DNA from: Nocardia cyriacigeorgica NBRC 100375
GTDB taxonomy: Bacteria; Actinomycetota; Actinomycetes; Mycobacteriales; Mycobacteriaceae
Direction of reading: 5' to 3'
Length of the DNA: 64,000 nucleotides
Assembly (NCBI RefSeq): GCF_000308555.1
Contig: NZ_BAFY01000188.1
Coordinates: 1 to 64,000 of the forward strand
Shown: one piece after another, positions 41,674-50,599 of the stretch
How positions within the stretch are numbered: the stretch's first letter is position 1
How the letters are laid out: each line of letters begins with the position of its first letter
The notes under the pieces: model-generated
Told to the model about the DNA's origin: nothing
The model's input: only the letters and a program-made list of their open reading frames with translations
Databases searched by the model: none
Made by a program: the position numbers and the translations under genes

Positions 41674-41746
41674 TGGAGCTAAGGGGACTCGAACCCCTGA
41701 CCCCCACACTGCCAGTGTGGTGCGCTACCAGCTGCGCCATAGCCCC
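41674..41746 (-). tRNA. tRNA-Ala (anticodon GGC)
   Basis: The 73-nt minus-strand cloverleaf has acceptor arms GGGGCTA and TAGCTCC with discriminator A. It has a D arm with GCAGCTGGTAGC, the anticodon loop CTGGCAG (GGC), a TTCGAGTCC T-loop and the G3-U70 pair that identifies alanine tRNAs. CCA is not encoded. The terminator hairpin follows directly. No integration scar is visible beside it. Confidence 0.95.
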
Positions 41747-41844
41747 GAGTGGTGTGCCGCCGGTGTTCCCCGGCTGCCTGAACGAAGTTACACCACGTGG
41801 GGACCGGGAACCAAATCGCCTCGATACGGGGGTTGAACGGCTGG

Positions 41845-42591
41845 TCAGGGGGTCAGGTCGGCGACCCAGTTCTGATTTCCGACGTCGATCTTGGTGGTGC
41901 CGTCGAAGACCGAGGGGGTGGCGGCGTCGTCGTCGAGGAGGGTGGTGAGATCGGCGTCGGCTTTCACGGCATTGATCTTCGCGGCCTCGATTCGGGCACC
42001 GGAGGTGATGCAGTCCACGGCGGCGGGGGTGGCGCCGGTTTCCCGGGCGAGGGCGGCCAGGTCGTCATTGCTGAGGTCGGAGCCGCCTTCGTCGGGCTGG
42101 CGGGTGGTGAACAGGGCGGCGTGGAAGTTGGCGTAGACGGGGCCGGAGCCGTCGGCGGCGACGCATTGCAGGGCCGCGATGGCGCGGGTGGAGTAGTCGC
42201 CGCTGGCGGATTTGTCGTCGAGGAAGTTGACGAAGCGGTACCGGATGGCGAGTGTGCCTTCGTCGAGCTTCTGGGCGATTTCCTGGCCGAAAATGTGCTC
42301 GAGCGCACCGCAGCCGGGGCACAGCGGGTCTTCGAAGACGTCGATGATCTTGGTCACGCCAGGGCGGCCGAGCACGATGGCCCCGTTGGGCTGCACGGCG
42401 GTCACCACCGCCGGATCGCGGACGGGGCCGTAGCCGTCGTTGCGGATCTCGGCGTCGTCGTCCATCCAGCGGTAGGCCAGGAAGACGAGCAACGCGATGA
42501 GGACCAAGGCGACCGCGCCCAGCGCATAGGTGGTCTTGCTGGACATGGGCCTGGGTGTGTAGTTCGACGGCGAAGTGCTCACCCGAACCAC
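41845..42591 (-). CDS. DsbA-like thioredoxin-fold membrane-anchored protein
   Basis: The protein of about 248 residues has an uncleaved N-terminal membrane helix (TYALGAVALVLIALLVFLAY) and a DsbA-type thioredoxin domain outside the cell. The active site CPGC sits in VFEDPLCPGCGALEH, and the helical insert runs through ALFTTRQPDEGG. It should make or shuffle disulfides in exported proteins, for example the Cys-containing secreted protease. Two starts are possible: GTG 42591 (GAGG four bases upstream) and GTG 42582. It lies 51 bp downstream of the MFS gene on the same strand. Confidence 0.83.
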   Translation of the reverse strand: MVRVSTSPSNYTPRPMSSKTTYALGAVALVLIALLVFLAYRWMDDDAEIRNDGYGPVRDPAVVTAVQPNGAIVLGRPGVTKIIDVFEDPLCPGCGALEHIFGQEIAQKLDEGTLAIRYRFVNFLDDKSASGDYSTRAIAALQCVAADGSGPVYANFHAALFTTRQPDEGGSDLSNDDLAALARETGATPAAVDCITSGARIEAAKINAVKADADLTTLLDDDAATPSVFDGTTKIDVGNQNWVADLTP

Positions 42592-42642
42592 TTTGCCTCG
42601 AGTCGGGGCCGGAGGCTGCCGCACCCGCCGCACGGGCGAGCG

Positions 42643-43983
42643 CTATCGCCTGCCCTTCGCCTCACTGTCGGCGTGCACGACCTGCTCGACGGAGCTCGCC
42701 GCCACTCCCCCGCCCGGCCCGCCGTCGCAGGTACAGGGCGCCGCCAGCTGATCGGCTTCCTCGTCGACGGTCTCGATGCGCTTGTCCATCCGCACCTCGC
42801 CGCGCCGCATGGGCTCCGGCACCACCAGCCAGGCCACCGCGGCGACAGCCAGCAGCCCACCGGTGACGGCCAGCCCCACCCCGAAGTTCAACCGCTCGGC
42901 GATGAAACCGACAACGATCGGGCCGAGCACCGCGCCCAGGTCCGCCGACATCTGGAACCCGGCCAGCACCGGCCCGCCGCGCACCTTGGGGCCGATGATG
43001 TCGGCGACGGCCGCCTGCTGCGCCGGGGTGAACATGCCGGAACCGAGTCCGGCGACGAACGACGACACCAGCAGCCAGATCACGCCGGGCGCCACACCGA
43101 GGCCAGCGGTGCCGATCGCGCAGACGGTGGTGCCGATGATCAGGAACGGTTTGCGGCCGAAACGGTCGGAGAGTTGACCGGAGAAGAACAGCACCACGGC
43201 ATTACCCGCGGCGAACACCGTCAACGCGACGCCCGCCATGCCGGCAGGCTGTTCCAGCACTTCGACCACCAGCAGCGGCACCAGTGCCATCCGCACGCCG
43301 AACACCGCCGCACCGTTGGCGAAGTTGGACCACAGCACAGCCCGATACTCCGATCGCGCCAGCCCGTCGCGGAAACTCATGCTCGCCGGCGTGGCCTCGG
43401 AGGTCTCCGGCGCCGCCAGGTGTGAGTTGCGCAAGTTGAAGTAGACGACGGCACAGGCGATGAGCAACGCGACCGCGTAGATCAGGAACGGCGCCCGCAA
43501 CCCGAATTCGGCCAGCAGACCACCGATCAGCGGCCCGGCCAGCGAACCGATGAGAAAGCTCGTCGACCAGAGCCCGGAAATGCGGCCACGCTGGTCCGAT
43601 GGTGACATCCGGATCAGCAGCGCCAGCGATGACACCGTGAACATGGTCGAGCCGATCCCGCCGGCCGAGCGCAGCACCAGCAGCTGCCAGTAGGTCTGCG
43701 CGAAGGCGCTGGCACCGGTGGACACCGCGACGATGAGCAGGCCGCTGGTGTAGACCCAGCGTTCGCCGAGTTTCTGCACCAGCCGCCCGCTCATGGGCGC
43801 GAACAGCAGCCGCATCAGGGCGAACGCGCTGACGATCGCCGAGGCCGCCGCGAACCCGACACCGAAGCTGCGCGCGTATTGCGGCAGCACGGGCGAGACG
43901 AGGCCGAATCCGATGGCGATGACGAACGCGGCCCCGACCAGGACCCAGATCTCGCGGGGTAGTGCTTTCGAACTAGCGGTCAC
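42643..43983 (-). CDS. MFS transporter (12 helices, drug-efflux-like)
   Basis: The 446-residue protein has about 12 helices, motif A GRLVQKLGERWVYTSGLLIV, a second copy GQLSDRFGRKPFLIIGTTVC and a motif-C-like FLIGSLAGPLIGGLLAE. The C-terminal 45 residues are hydrophilic with CTCDGGPGGG. It belongs to the multidrug-efflux-like MFS, with unknown substrate. Its first codons overlap the 3' end of the phosphoglucomutase gene by 11 bp, so it follows in the same operon. Confidence 0.85.
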   Translation of the reverse strand: MTASSKALPREIWVLVGAAFVIAIGFGLVSPVLPQYARSFGVGFAAASAIVSAFALMRLLFAPMSGRLVQKLGERWVYTSGLLIVAVSTGASAFAQTYWQLLVLRSAGGIGSTMFTVSSLALLIRMSPSDQRGRISGLWSTSFLIGSLAGPLIGGLLAEFGLRAPFLIYAVALLIACAVVYFNLRNSHLAAPETSEATPASMSFRDGLARSEYRAVLWSNFANGAAVFGVRMALVPLLVVEVLEQPAGMAGVALTVFAAGNAVVLFFSGQLSDRFGRKPFLIIGTTVCAIGTAGLGVAPGVIWLLVSSFVAGLGSGMFTPAQQAAVADIIGPKVRGGPVLAGFQMSADLGAVLGPIVVGFIAERLNFGVGLAVTGGLLAVAAVAWLVVPEPMRRGEVRMDKRIETVDEEADQLAAPCTCDGGPGGGVAASSVEQVVHADSEAKGRR

Positions 43984-45613
43984 TCGATAGAGCTTGCCCC
44001 ACCAGTTCCTCGGCGGCCGCTTGCACCTGCTCTAGGTGCTCGGTTCCGTGGAACGACTCGGCGTAGATCTTGTATTTGTCCTCGGTGCCCGACGGACGCG
44101 CCGCGAACCACGCGTTCTCGGTGGTGACCTTCAACCCACCCAGCGGGGCGCCGTTGCCGCGGGCGCGGGTGAGCACCGCGGTGATCGGCTCGCCGGCGAT
44201 CTCGGAGGCGCTCACCTGCTCCGGCGACAGCTCGGCCAGCAGCTTCTTCTGCTCGGCCGTCGCGGGGGCGTCGACGCGGGCGTAGGCGGGGCTGCCGTAG
44301 CGGCGCTCGAGTTCGACGTAGCGCGCCGACGGGCTCTGTCCGGTGACGGCGGTGATCTCCGCGGCCAGCAGAGCGAGCACGATGCCGTCCTTGTCGGTGG
44401 TCCAGACACTGCCGTCCATCCGCAGCAGCGACGCTCCCGCGCTCTCCTCACCGCCGAAAGCGAGGCTGCCGCTGAACAATCCGGGCACGAACCATTTGAA
44501 GCCGACCGGCACTTCGTGCACGTCACGGCCGAGCACGCCCACCACCCGATCGATCATCGACGAGGTGACCACCGTCTTGCCGATCTTGGTGAGCGCATCC
44601 CAGCCCATCCGGTTGGGCACCAGGTATTCGATGGCGACGGCGAGAAAATGATTGGGGTTCATCAGCCCGCCGTCCGGGGTGACGATGCCGTGACGGTCGG
44701 CGTCGGCGTCGTTGCCGGTGGAGATGTCGTAGTCGTCCTTGATCGACACCAGCGAGTTCATCGCGAACCGGGACGACGGGTCCATCCGGATCTTGCCGTC
44801 CGAATCCAGCGGCATGAACCGCCAGGTCGGGTCGACCAGCGGGTTGACCACCTCGAGCTCGAGGTCGTAGCGCTGGCCGATCTCCTCCCAGTAGTCGACG
44901 CTGGCCCCGCCCATCGGGTCGGCGCCGAGCCGAATGCCCGCGCCGCGGATGGCGTCGAGGTTGAGCACGCTCGGCAGGTCGGCGATGTAGTGGTCGAGGT
45001 AGTCGTAGCGCTGCACGGTGGACAGGGCCTGGGCGAGGGTGCCGTGTTTGACCTCGGCGAGGCCGCCGCGCAGCAGTTCGTTGGCGCGCTCGGCGATGGC
45101 GTCGGTGGCGACGGTGTCGGCGGGACCGCCGTGCGGCGGGTTGTACTTGATGCCGCCGTCGCGGGGCGGATTGTGCGAGGGGGTGACGACGATGCCGTCG
45201 GCCTGGTGCTTGGTGCCGCCGCGGTTGTGGCGCAGCACGGCATGGCTGAGCGCGGGCGTCGGGGTGTAGCGGTCGCGCGCATCGATCATGGCGGTGACGC
45301 CGTTGGCGGCGAGCACCTCGAGCACGGTGGTCCAGGCCGGCTCGGACAGCGCGTGGGTGTCGCGGGCCAGGTAGACCGGGCCGGTGATGCCGCGGGTGGC
45401 GCGGTACTCCACGATGGCCTGGGTGATGGCGAGGATGTGCGCTTCGTTGAAGGTGGTGTCCAGGCTGGACCCGCGATGCCCCGAGGTGCCGAACGAGACC
45501 AGCTGCGCCGGCTCGGCCGGGTCCGGGATGCGGGTGTAGTAGGCGGTCACCAGGCCGGGGACGTCCACCAGGTCACTCGGCCGCGCTGGCCGTCCGGCTC
45601 GATCGTGCGCCAT
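43973..45613 (-). CDS. pgm: phosphoglucomutase (alpha-D-glucose phosphate-specific)
   Basis: The 546-residue cytoplasmic enzyme interconverts glucose-1-phosphate and glucose-6-phosphate, linking glycolysis to glycogen, trehalose and cell-wall sugars. The phosphoserine loop is GIVVTPSHNPPRDGGIKYNP, the metal loop TGNDADADRHG, the sugar loop FGGEESAGAS and the phosphate-binding end RPSGTEDKYKIYAE. The N terminus matches the bacterial Pgm form (YYTRIPDPAEPAQLVSFGTS). The ATG at 45613 behind GGGAG is chosen over a longer frame beginning in upstream non-coding DNA. It is followed by an overlapping MFS gene. Confidence 0.95.
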   Translation of the reverse strand: MAHDRAGRPARPSDLVDVPGLVTAYYTRIPDPAEPAQLVSFGTSGHRGSSLDTTFNEAHILAITQAIVEYRATRGITGPVYLARDTHALSEPAWTTVLEVLAANGVTAMIDARDRYTPTPALSHAVLRHNRGGTKHQADGIVVTPSHNPPRDGGIKYNPPHGGPADTVATDAIAERANELLRGGLAEVKHGTLAQALSTVQRYDYLDHYIADLPSVLNLDAIRGAGIRLGADPMGGASVDYWEEIGQRYDLELEVVNPLVDPTWRFMPLDSDGKIRMDPSSRFAMNSLVSIKDDYDISTGNDADADRHGIVTPDGGLMNPNHFLAVAIEYLVPNRMGWDALTKIGKTVVTSSMIDRVVGVLGRDVHEVPVGFKWFVPGLFSGSLAFGGEESAGASLLRMDGSVWTTDKDGIVLALLAAEITAVTGQSPSARYVELERRYGSPAYARVDAPATAEQKKLLAELSPEQVSASEIAGEPITAVLTRARGNGAPLGGLKVTTENAWFAARPSGTEDKYKIYAESFHGTEHLEQVQAAAEELVGQALSSDR

Positions 45614-45660
45614 GCTCGGATCTCCCTTCCGGGTCGGCTGTGCCCGGCTCGTCATCAGAA

Positions 45661-46023
45661 TCATGTGAACAGCCATTCGGTCACGGACGCGGCGGCATAC
45701 ACCACGGCCAGGCAGGTCGCGACACTCAGCACGATGTTGCCGAGGGCGTAGCCGTACGCACCGTCGGACACCAATCTGATCGTCTCGTAGCCGAACGTGC
45801 TGAAAGTGGTCAGCGCACCGCAGAATCCGGTTCCCGCGCCCGCCAACAGCCAGCCGTTCGCCCCCGCCCCGATCAATGCACCGAGCAGCGCCGAACCGAC
45901 AATGTTAACGGTCAACGTCCCCAATGGCAGCATCGAATCCGAACGGGCCGTGACGGCGCGGTCGATGAGGTATCGCGCAGGGGCGCCGAGCATTCCGCCG
46001 ATCACGACCCAGACCGCCGTCAT
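45661..46023 (-). CDS. crcB: fluoride channel CrcB/FluC (copy 1)
   Basis: The 120-residue four-helix membrane protein has the Fluc pore motif GFCGALTTFSTFGYE and an N-terminal GGMLGAPARYLIDRAV. Fluc channels are dual-topology dimers that expel fluoride. GGAGG precedes the ATG at 46023. The second copy lies 103 bp upstream on the same strand; the pair may form a heterodimer, as in some Gram-positives. No fluoride-riboswitch-like sequence was recognised. Confidence 0.92.
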   Translation of the reverse strand: MTAVWVVIGGMLGAPARYLIDRAVTARSDSMLPLGTLTVNIVGSALLGALIGAGANGWLLAGAGTGFCGALTTFSTFGYETIRLVSDGAYGYALGNIVLSVATCLAVVYAAASVTEWLFT

Positions 46024-46126
46024 CGCGTCGCCTCCGGCCGCCGGACCTCGGCATCGATCGCCCACTGCCCCGCACCGCGGGACGTCCCGGTCATCGCTGA
46101 CCCCCTTCCGTGCCGTTCACCATTGT

Positions 46127-46546
46127 TCACCGCACACTTCCAGTTACCCACCGCGCACCCGCCATCCCCGCGACCACCGCCGCCAGGCAGGTCACCATCG
46201 TGACGCCGAGATAGCCGAGCCCCACACCGACCGCACCCGATTCGAGCAGTGTACGAATCTCGGCACCGTAGGTGGAGAAGGTGGTGAATCCGCCGAGCAC
46301 GCCGACACCGAGAAAGGGCCGTAGCAGTCTGTGGGCTACCCATACCTCGGTGACGAGAACCATCAGCACCCCCATCACGGCACAGCCGATCACGTTGACG
46401 GCGAACGTCGCCACCGGGAAGCCATCGGGCCGGGTCGGTAGCCAGACCGCGAAACCGTAGCGCGCCAGCGCACCGAGCCCGCCGCCCACCGCGACGACGA
46501 GCAGCACCTGCGGATCGGCGATCCGGGCTCCGGCCCGCGATGACAC
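46127..46546 (-). CDS. crcB: fluoride channel CrcB/FluC (copy 2)
   Basis: The 139-residue membrane protein is a distant paralogue of the adjacent copy, with GGGLGALARYGFAVWLP and the pore motif GVLGGFTTFSTYGAE. GTG 46546 follows GGAGG eight bases upstream; the longer open frame before it lacks conservation and is Ala-rich. It is the upstream member of the tandem. The two differ in sequence outside the motif, which supports an obligate heterodimer with fixed opposite orientations. Confidence 0.9.
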   Translation of the reverse strand: MSSRAGARIADPQVLLVVAVGGGLGALARYGFAVWLPTRPDGFPVATFAVNVIGCAVMGVLMVLVTEVWVAHRLLRPFLGVGVLGGFTTFSTYGAEIRTLLESGAVGVGLGYLGVTMVTCLAAVVAGMAGARWVTGSVR

Positions 46547-46753
46547 GTCCCCAACCTCCTGTCCCAGCCCGGTGAGCGGCCGCACCGGCGCGGCCGCGTC
46601 GACCGCCACGCTATCGGTAGCAACGGCACCGGCCGACGGCGCGGCTGCCCGGCCCGCGCCCGTCGTTGACACACCGACCGGCGCGCAGTACGAATCGACT
46701 GAGGTCTTCGCCGAAGACCGAACGCAGTCCACAGCCTCGTCTTGGAGCCGGTG

Positions 46754-48040
46754 ATGGCGGCACCGCGGAGTTCACGAATACGGCGACGCCGGCACCGGTC
46801 CGAGCGCCACGCCGCACCCGAGCAAACATTGAGCATACGGCATGCTCCGGCGCGTCGGGCGAGTCCGGTGATTCGTCGTCTGGTGCTCGCACTCGCCATA
46901 GCATCGGTGCTGGCACTGGGCGATACCCTCCCCCCGACGATGACCGTCCACCCGGTGACCGAGGCCGAGACCTTCTACTCGGCACCCGCCGACCTCGGCG
47001 ACTACCGGCCGGGAGAGGTGATTCGCAGCAGGCGGGTGACCGCGGCCGGATTCACCGGTACCACGGCCTGGCAGTTGGCATTCCGCAGCACGAATTCGCG
47101 CGGCGAGCCGATCGCCGCCGTCACCACCGTATTGCTGCCCACGAGTGCGGCTCCGGATCGCCCGCTGGTGTCCTATCAGCCGTTCGTCAACTCGCTCGGT
47201 ACCCGATGCGCGCCATCGCATTCGCTGCAGGCAGGCACGCTGCGGGAAGCGCCTGCGGTGAATCTGCTGTTGGCACGCGGCTGGGCGGTGGCGGTACCCG
47301 ATCACCTCGGTCCGGACAGTGCCTATGGCGCCGCACAATTGGGCGGGCGCATCACCCTGGACGGCATTCGCGCGGTCCGGCAGTTCGATTCGGTTCAGCT
47401 CGACGACAGTCCGGTGGCGTTGGCCGGTTACTCCGGTGGCGGTATGGCGACCGGGTTCGCGGCGGCCATGGCCCCGGATTACGCGCCAGAACTGCCCATC
47501 GCCGGGGCGGCGGCGGGTGGGGTACCGATGAATCTCGGTGCGCTGGCGCGCGATCTCGGAGACCGGCCGAATCCGATGTTCGGCCTCGGTTTCGCGGCGG
47601 CGGTCGGACTGGCACGCGAGTATCCGGCGGTCGACCTGGACAACTTCCTGAATCCCGCCGGCGCGGCACTGCTCGACAGCGTCGACGACGCCTGCATGGA
47701 CGAGATCGTCCGGGCCGCGGCTGGCCTGGCCACCGATGACGTGTTCACCGAACCGCCCACCGAAGATCACGCCGCCGCACCGATTCTGCGGGACAACAGC
47801 CTGGAGACCTTCGATGGCGTACCCACCACTCCCCTGTACCTCTGGCACGGTACCGCCGACTTGATCTCGGAGGAACCCATGCGGCGGACGGCCGAACGCT
47901 ATTGCGCCGCGGGCACGCCGGTGCAGCTGGATCTACTCGACGGTGCCGATCATTCCGCCGCTGTCCTACCGGGCGCCTTGCGGGCACTCGACTATCTCGA
48001 AGGTCGCTTCGCCGGTACGCCGCCACCGCGGAACTGCTGA
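46754..48040 (+). CDS. secreted LIP-family lipase/esterase
   Basis: The alpha/beta-hydrolase of about 428 residues is of the secretory lipase family (PF03583), typical of Nocardia and mycobacteria. The nucleophile elbow is AGYSGGGMATGFA, with an Asp in YLWHGTADLI and a catalytic His in DGADHSAAV. A signal-peptide-like helix (IRRLVLALAIASVLALG) starts about 40 residues in. ATG 46754 has GGAG upstream; GTG 46868 would place the signal peptide at the very N terminus and is an equally good start. It converges on the QacA-type pump gene with a strong hairpin between. A frameshifted relative is at 60233-61580. Confidence 0.87.
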   Translation: MAAPRSSRIRRRRHRSERHAAPEQTLSIRHAPARRASPVIRRLVLALAIASVLALGDTLPPTMTVHPVTEAETFYSAPADLGDYRPGEVIRSRRVTAAGFTGTTAWQLAFRSTNSRGEPIAAVTTVLLPTSAAPDRPLVSYQPFVNSLGTRCAPSHSLQAGTLREAPAVNLLLARGWAVAVPDHLGPDSAYGAAQLGGRITLDGIRAVRQFDSVQLDDSPVALAGYSGGGMATGFAAAMAPDYAPELPIAGAAAGGVPMNLGALARDLGDRPNPMFGLGFAAAVGLAREYPAVDLDNFLNPAGAALLDSVDDACMDEIVRAAAGLATDDVFTEPPTEDHAAAPILRDNSLETFDGVPTTPLYLWHGTADLISEEPMRRTAERYCAAGTPVQLDLLDGADHSAAVLPGALRALDYLEGRFAGTPPPRNC

Positions 48041-48193
48041 GTTCACGGCGCTGCCGCGAACTGTCGAATTCCGCGGCCGCGGCACCATGCCCCAGCCCGG
48101 CGAGGCCTCCGCCGACGGGGCACCACCGCACCGGAGCCGGTGGGCCATCCACCGGCCGTCCAGCGCCGTCAGCGAGAGCCAGGCCGATACGGA

Positions 48194-48232
48194 ACCGCCG
48201 CCCGCCGAGCCGGAAGCTCGACGGGCGGCGGT
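48194..48232. terminator. bidirectional terminator-type hairpin
   Basis: ACCGCCGCCCG-C-CGAGC-CGGAA-GCTCG-A-CGGGCGGCGGT forms a 17-pair stem with one mismatch and a five-base loop, between the converging lipase and MFS genes. TACTTTCG follows on the plus strand. Confidence 0.8.
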
Positions 48233-48248
48233 ACTTTCGCGACGGTGA

Positions 48249-49748
48249 TCAGTGCGCGAGCACCAGCTCCCCTTCGGCAGGCGCGGGGGCGGTATTGGGC
48301 AGCAGCACGCCCGTCACCACCGCACCGATGACGAAGATCGCGGTGGCCCACCAGAAACTGGTGGTGTAGCTCTCGATCGCCGACTGCGCGACGGTCAACT
48401 GATCCGGTGTCCGACCGACCATGTAGTCACTGGCCGCCGAGGCCGCGATGGTGCTCAGCAGCGCGGTGCCGATCGAGCCGCCGACCTGTTGGCTGGTGTT
48501 GATCGTCGCCGAGGCGACACCGGCGTCCTCGTGGTGCACGCCGGCGGTCGCGCCCTGGAACGCCGTTGCCATGGCACCACCCAGGCCGAGGCCCATCAGG
48601 ATCAGGCCGGGCAGGATGTGGGTGGTGTAGCCGGTGTCGAGCCCGATCCGGGTCAGCCACGCCATACCGGCCGCGGCGATCAGGAACCCGGCGCTGACCA
48701 CGATCTTCGGGCCGAGCTTCGGCAGCAGCAGCGACGGCGTCGTGGTCGAGGACACGATCATCGCGGCCACCATCGGCAGGAAGGCTACACCGGTGGTGAT
48801 CGGCGAGTATCCCAGGGTGAGCTGCATGTAGTAGGTCAGGAACAGGAAGATCGCGAACATTCCGATGCCCATGACGAAGACGGTCAAAAATGATCCGCCC
48901 CTGGTGCGGTCGAGCACGACGCGCAGCGGCAGCAGTGGGTTCGCGACCCGGGTCTCCAGCCAGACGAAGACCGCCAGCAGGGCCGCGCCGCCGATCAAGA
49001 AGGCCAGGGTGACCGGGTTGGTCCAGCCGTCGGTCTCGGCGTGCGAGAAGCCGTACACGATGCCGAACAGTGCCGCGGTGACGACGACGGTGCCGGGGAT
49101 ATCGAGCTTGGGCCGTTCGGTGACCGTGTGCTTGGCCAGCAGCAGCACCGCGCCCACCAGCGCGACGGCGGCGAAGGCCAGGTTCACGAACATCACCCAG
49201 CGCCAGGAGGCCCACTCGGTGAGCACGCCGCCGAGCAGCAGGCCGATGGCGCCGCCGGTGCCCGCGACCGCGCCGAAGATGCCGAAGGCCTTGGCCCGTT
49301 CGGATGGTTCGGTGAAGGTGACCGTCAGCAGCGACAGCGCCGCGGGCGCGAGCAGCGCGCCGAAAACACCCTGGCCGATGCGGGCCGCGACCAGCATCTC
49401 GAAGTTGGTGGCCGCGCCGCCGATCGCGGACGCCACCGAGAAGCCGATCAGGCCGACGATGAAGGTGTTGCGCCTGCCGAACAGGTCGCTGAGCCGGCCA
49501 CCCAGTAGCAGCAAGCTACCGAAGGCCAGCGCGTAGCCGGTGATGACCCATTGCCGGTCGGCATCACCGAAGCCCAGGTCTCGTTGCGCCTCGGGCAGCG
49601 CGATGTTCACCACGGTCGCGTCGAGCACGACCATGAGCTGGGCGACGCCGAGGACGGCGAGCACCCACCAGCGCAGCGCGTGCGAGCCACGCCTGCCTGA
49701 CGTCGGTTTCTGCTGCGGGTCCGGCCCGCGTTCGATGGTGGTGGTCAC
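48249..49748 (-). CDS. DHA2-type MFS multidrug exporter (EmrB/QacA family)
   Basis: The 499-residue 14-helix antiporter has the first-helix block VLDATVVNIALPEAQRDLGF, motif A GGRLSDLFGRRNTFIVGLIG, and motif C TGGAIGLLLGGVLTEWASWR. It would export drugs or other toxic molecules in exchange for protons. GTG 49748 follows GAGGGGCGAC. The TetR gene is divergent and the 110-bp gap holds two inverted-repeat operators, so a TetR-controlled efflux pair is very likely. The inducer is unknown. Confidence 0.9.
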   Translation of the reverse strand: MTTTIERGPDPQQKPTSGRRGSHALRWWVLAVLGVAQLMVVLDATVVNIALPEAQRDLGFGDADRQWVITGYALAFGSLLLLGGRLSDLFGRRNTFIVGLIGFSVASAIGGAATNFEMLVAARIGQGVFGALLAPAALSLLTVTFTEPSERAKAFGIFGAVAGTGGAIGLLLGGVLTEWASWRWVMFVNLAFAAVALVGAVLLLAKHTVTERPKLDIPGTVVVTAALFGIVYGFSHAETDGWTNPVTLAFLIGGAALLAVFVWLETRVANPLLPLRVVLDRTRGGSFLTVFVMGIGMFAIFLFLTYYMQLTLGYSPITTGVAFLPMVAAMIVSSTTTPSLLLPKLGPKIVVSAGFLIAAAGMAWLTRIGLDTGYTTHILPGLILMGLGLGGAMATAFQGATAGVHHEDAGVASATINTSQQVGGSIGTALLSTIAASAASDYMVGRTPDQLTVAQSAIESYTTSFWWATAIFVIGAVVTGVLLPNTAPAPAEGELVLAH

Positions 49749-49769
49749 GTCGCCCCTCGTTGAATATTA

Positions 49770-49832
49770 AACGGAGATGGTTCCTCCGGTTAGCTGAACG
49801 CTACCACAGTAACGGAGGAAGCGCCTCCACTT
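49770..49832. promoter_or_regulatory. paired inverted-repeat operators between pump and TetR genes
   Basis: AACGGAG-n7-CTCCGGTT (about 49770-49790) and AACGGAGG-n5-CCTCCACTT (49811-49830) share a GGAG/CTCC core at similar spacing. They flank the divergent start regions. Two copies of one palindrome upstream of divergent genes fit a TetR dimer binding at both promoters. Confidence 0.65.
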
Positions 49833-49858
49833 AATCCCGTCGCTGATAGCATGGTGAT

Positions 49859-50533
49859 GTGAATCCCGCCACGACCATGCCTCCGACCCGGCGTTTGCGA
49901 GCCGACGCCGCACGCAATCAGCAGCGCATCGTCGAGGCCGCCCGCCAGTTGTTCGCCGATCACGGTCTCGAGATCACCCTCGATGACGTCGCCGAGCGCG
50001 CGGGTGTCGGCGTCGGCACGGTCTACCGTCGTTTCGCGAACAAGAAGGAACTCATCTCCGAGGTCTTCCAGCAGCACCTCGACGAATTCGCCGAGACCGC
50101 CGAGGAATGCGCCCGCCACCCCGATCCATGGCAGGGCCTGGTCGAGTTCTTCGAGTACGCGTGCAGGCACATGGCGACCAATCGCGGGTTCAGCGAGGTC
50201 ATGCTGGAGCTCGAGGACGATCTCGAGCAGTTCGCGCGGGTGCGCGACCGGATCAGGCCGACCGTCGCCCACATCGTCGACCGCGCCCGTGATGCCGGCG
50301 TGATCCAGCCCGACGTGGTGGCCTCGGATTTCTTCGCGATGGTGCACATGGTCGACGGGATCGCCGAGTTCGCCCGCCCGGTCAACGATCAGGTGTGGCG
50401 GCGCTATATGGCGCTCGCACTCAACGGCGTGCGTACCGAACTCGTACCACGCCAGCAGTCGTCGGTGCCGCCGCTCGACGACGACGAGGTCGAGTGCGCC
50501 AAGACCGCCCGGTGCACGGGCCGGCGGCGCTGA
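49859..50533 (+). CDS. TetR-family repressor, divergent from the multidrug exporter
   Basis: The 224-residue protein has the TetR HTH at residues about 15-65 (RRLRADAARNQQRIVEAARQ, ITLDDVAERAGVGVGTVYRR, FANKKELISEVF) and a long C-terminal ligand domain. A Cys/Arg-rich tail (ECAKTARCTGRRR) is not typical. GTG 49859 is the likely start; an ATG two bases earlier runs straight into TGA. Its operator is probably the repeated palindrome upstream. Confidence 0.88.
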   Translation: MNPATTMPPTRRLRADAARNQQRIVEAARQLFADHGLEITLDDVAERAGVGVGTVYRRFANKKELISEVFQQHLDEFAETAEECARHPDPWQGLVEFFEYACRHMATNRGFSEVMLELEDDLEQFARVRDRIRPTVAHIVDRARDAGVIQPDVVASDFFAMVHMVDGIAEFARPVNDQVWRRYMALALNGVRTELVPRQQSSVPPLDDDEVECAKTARCTGRRR

Positions 50534-50599
50534 CGCCACTCCCCGGCAAACAACAACGCGGGTAGCGCAGGTCACACCCGATCCCTTACAGTTGGACAT

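Noticed and set aside
41797..43425. 542-codon plus-strand frame
   Set aside because: It is antisense to the DsbA-like and MFS genes; the composition is that of a shadow frame.
44036..45751. 571-codon plus-strand frame
   Set aside because: It is antisense to phosphoglucomutase, whose motifs are complete.
46547..46753. possible fluoride riboswitch upstream of the CrcB pair
   Set aside because: I could not find the conserved GGNGAUGG / pseudoknot pattern on the minus strand; a covariance-model search would settle it.
46772..47848. 358-codon minus-strand frame
   Set aside because: It is antisense to the secreted lipase gene; no conserved motif.
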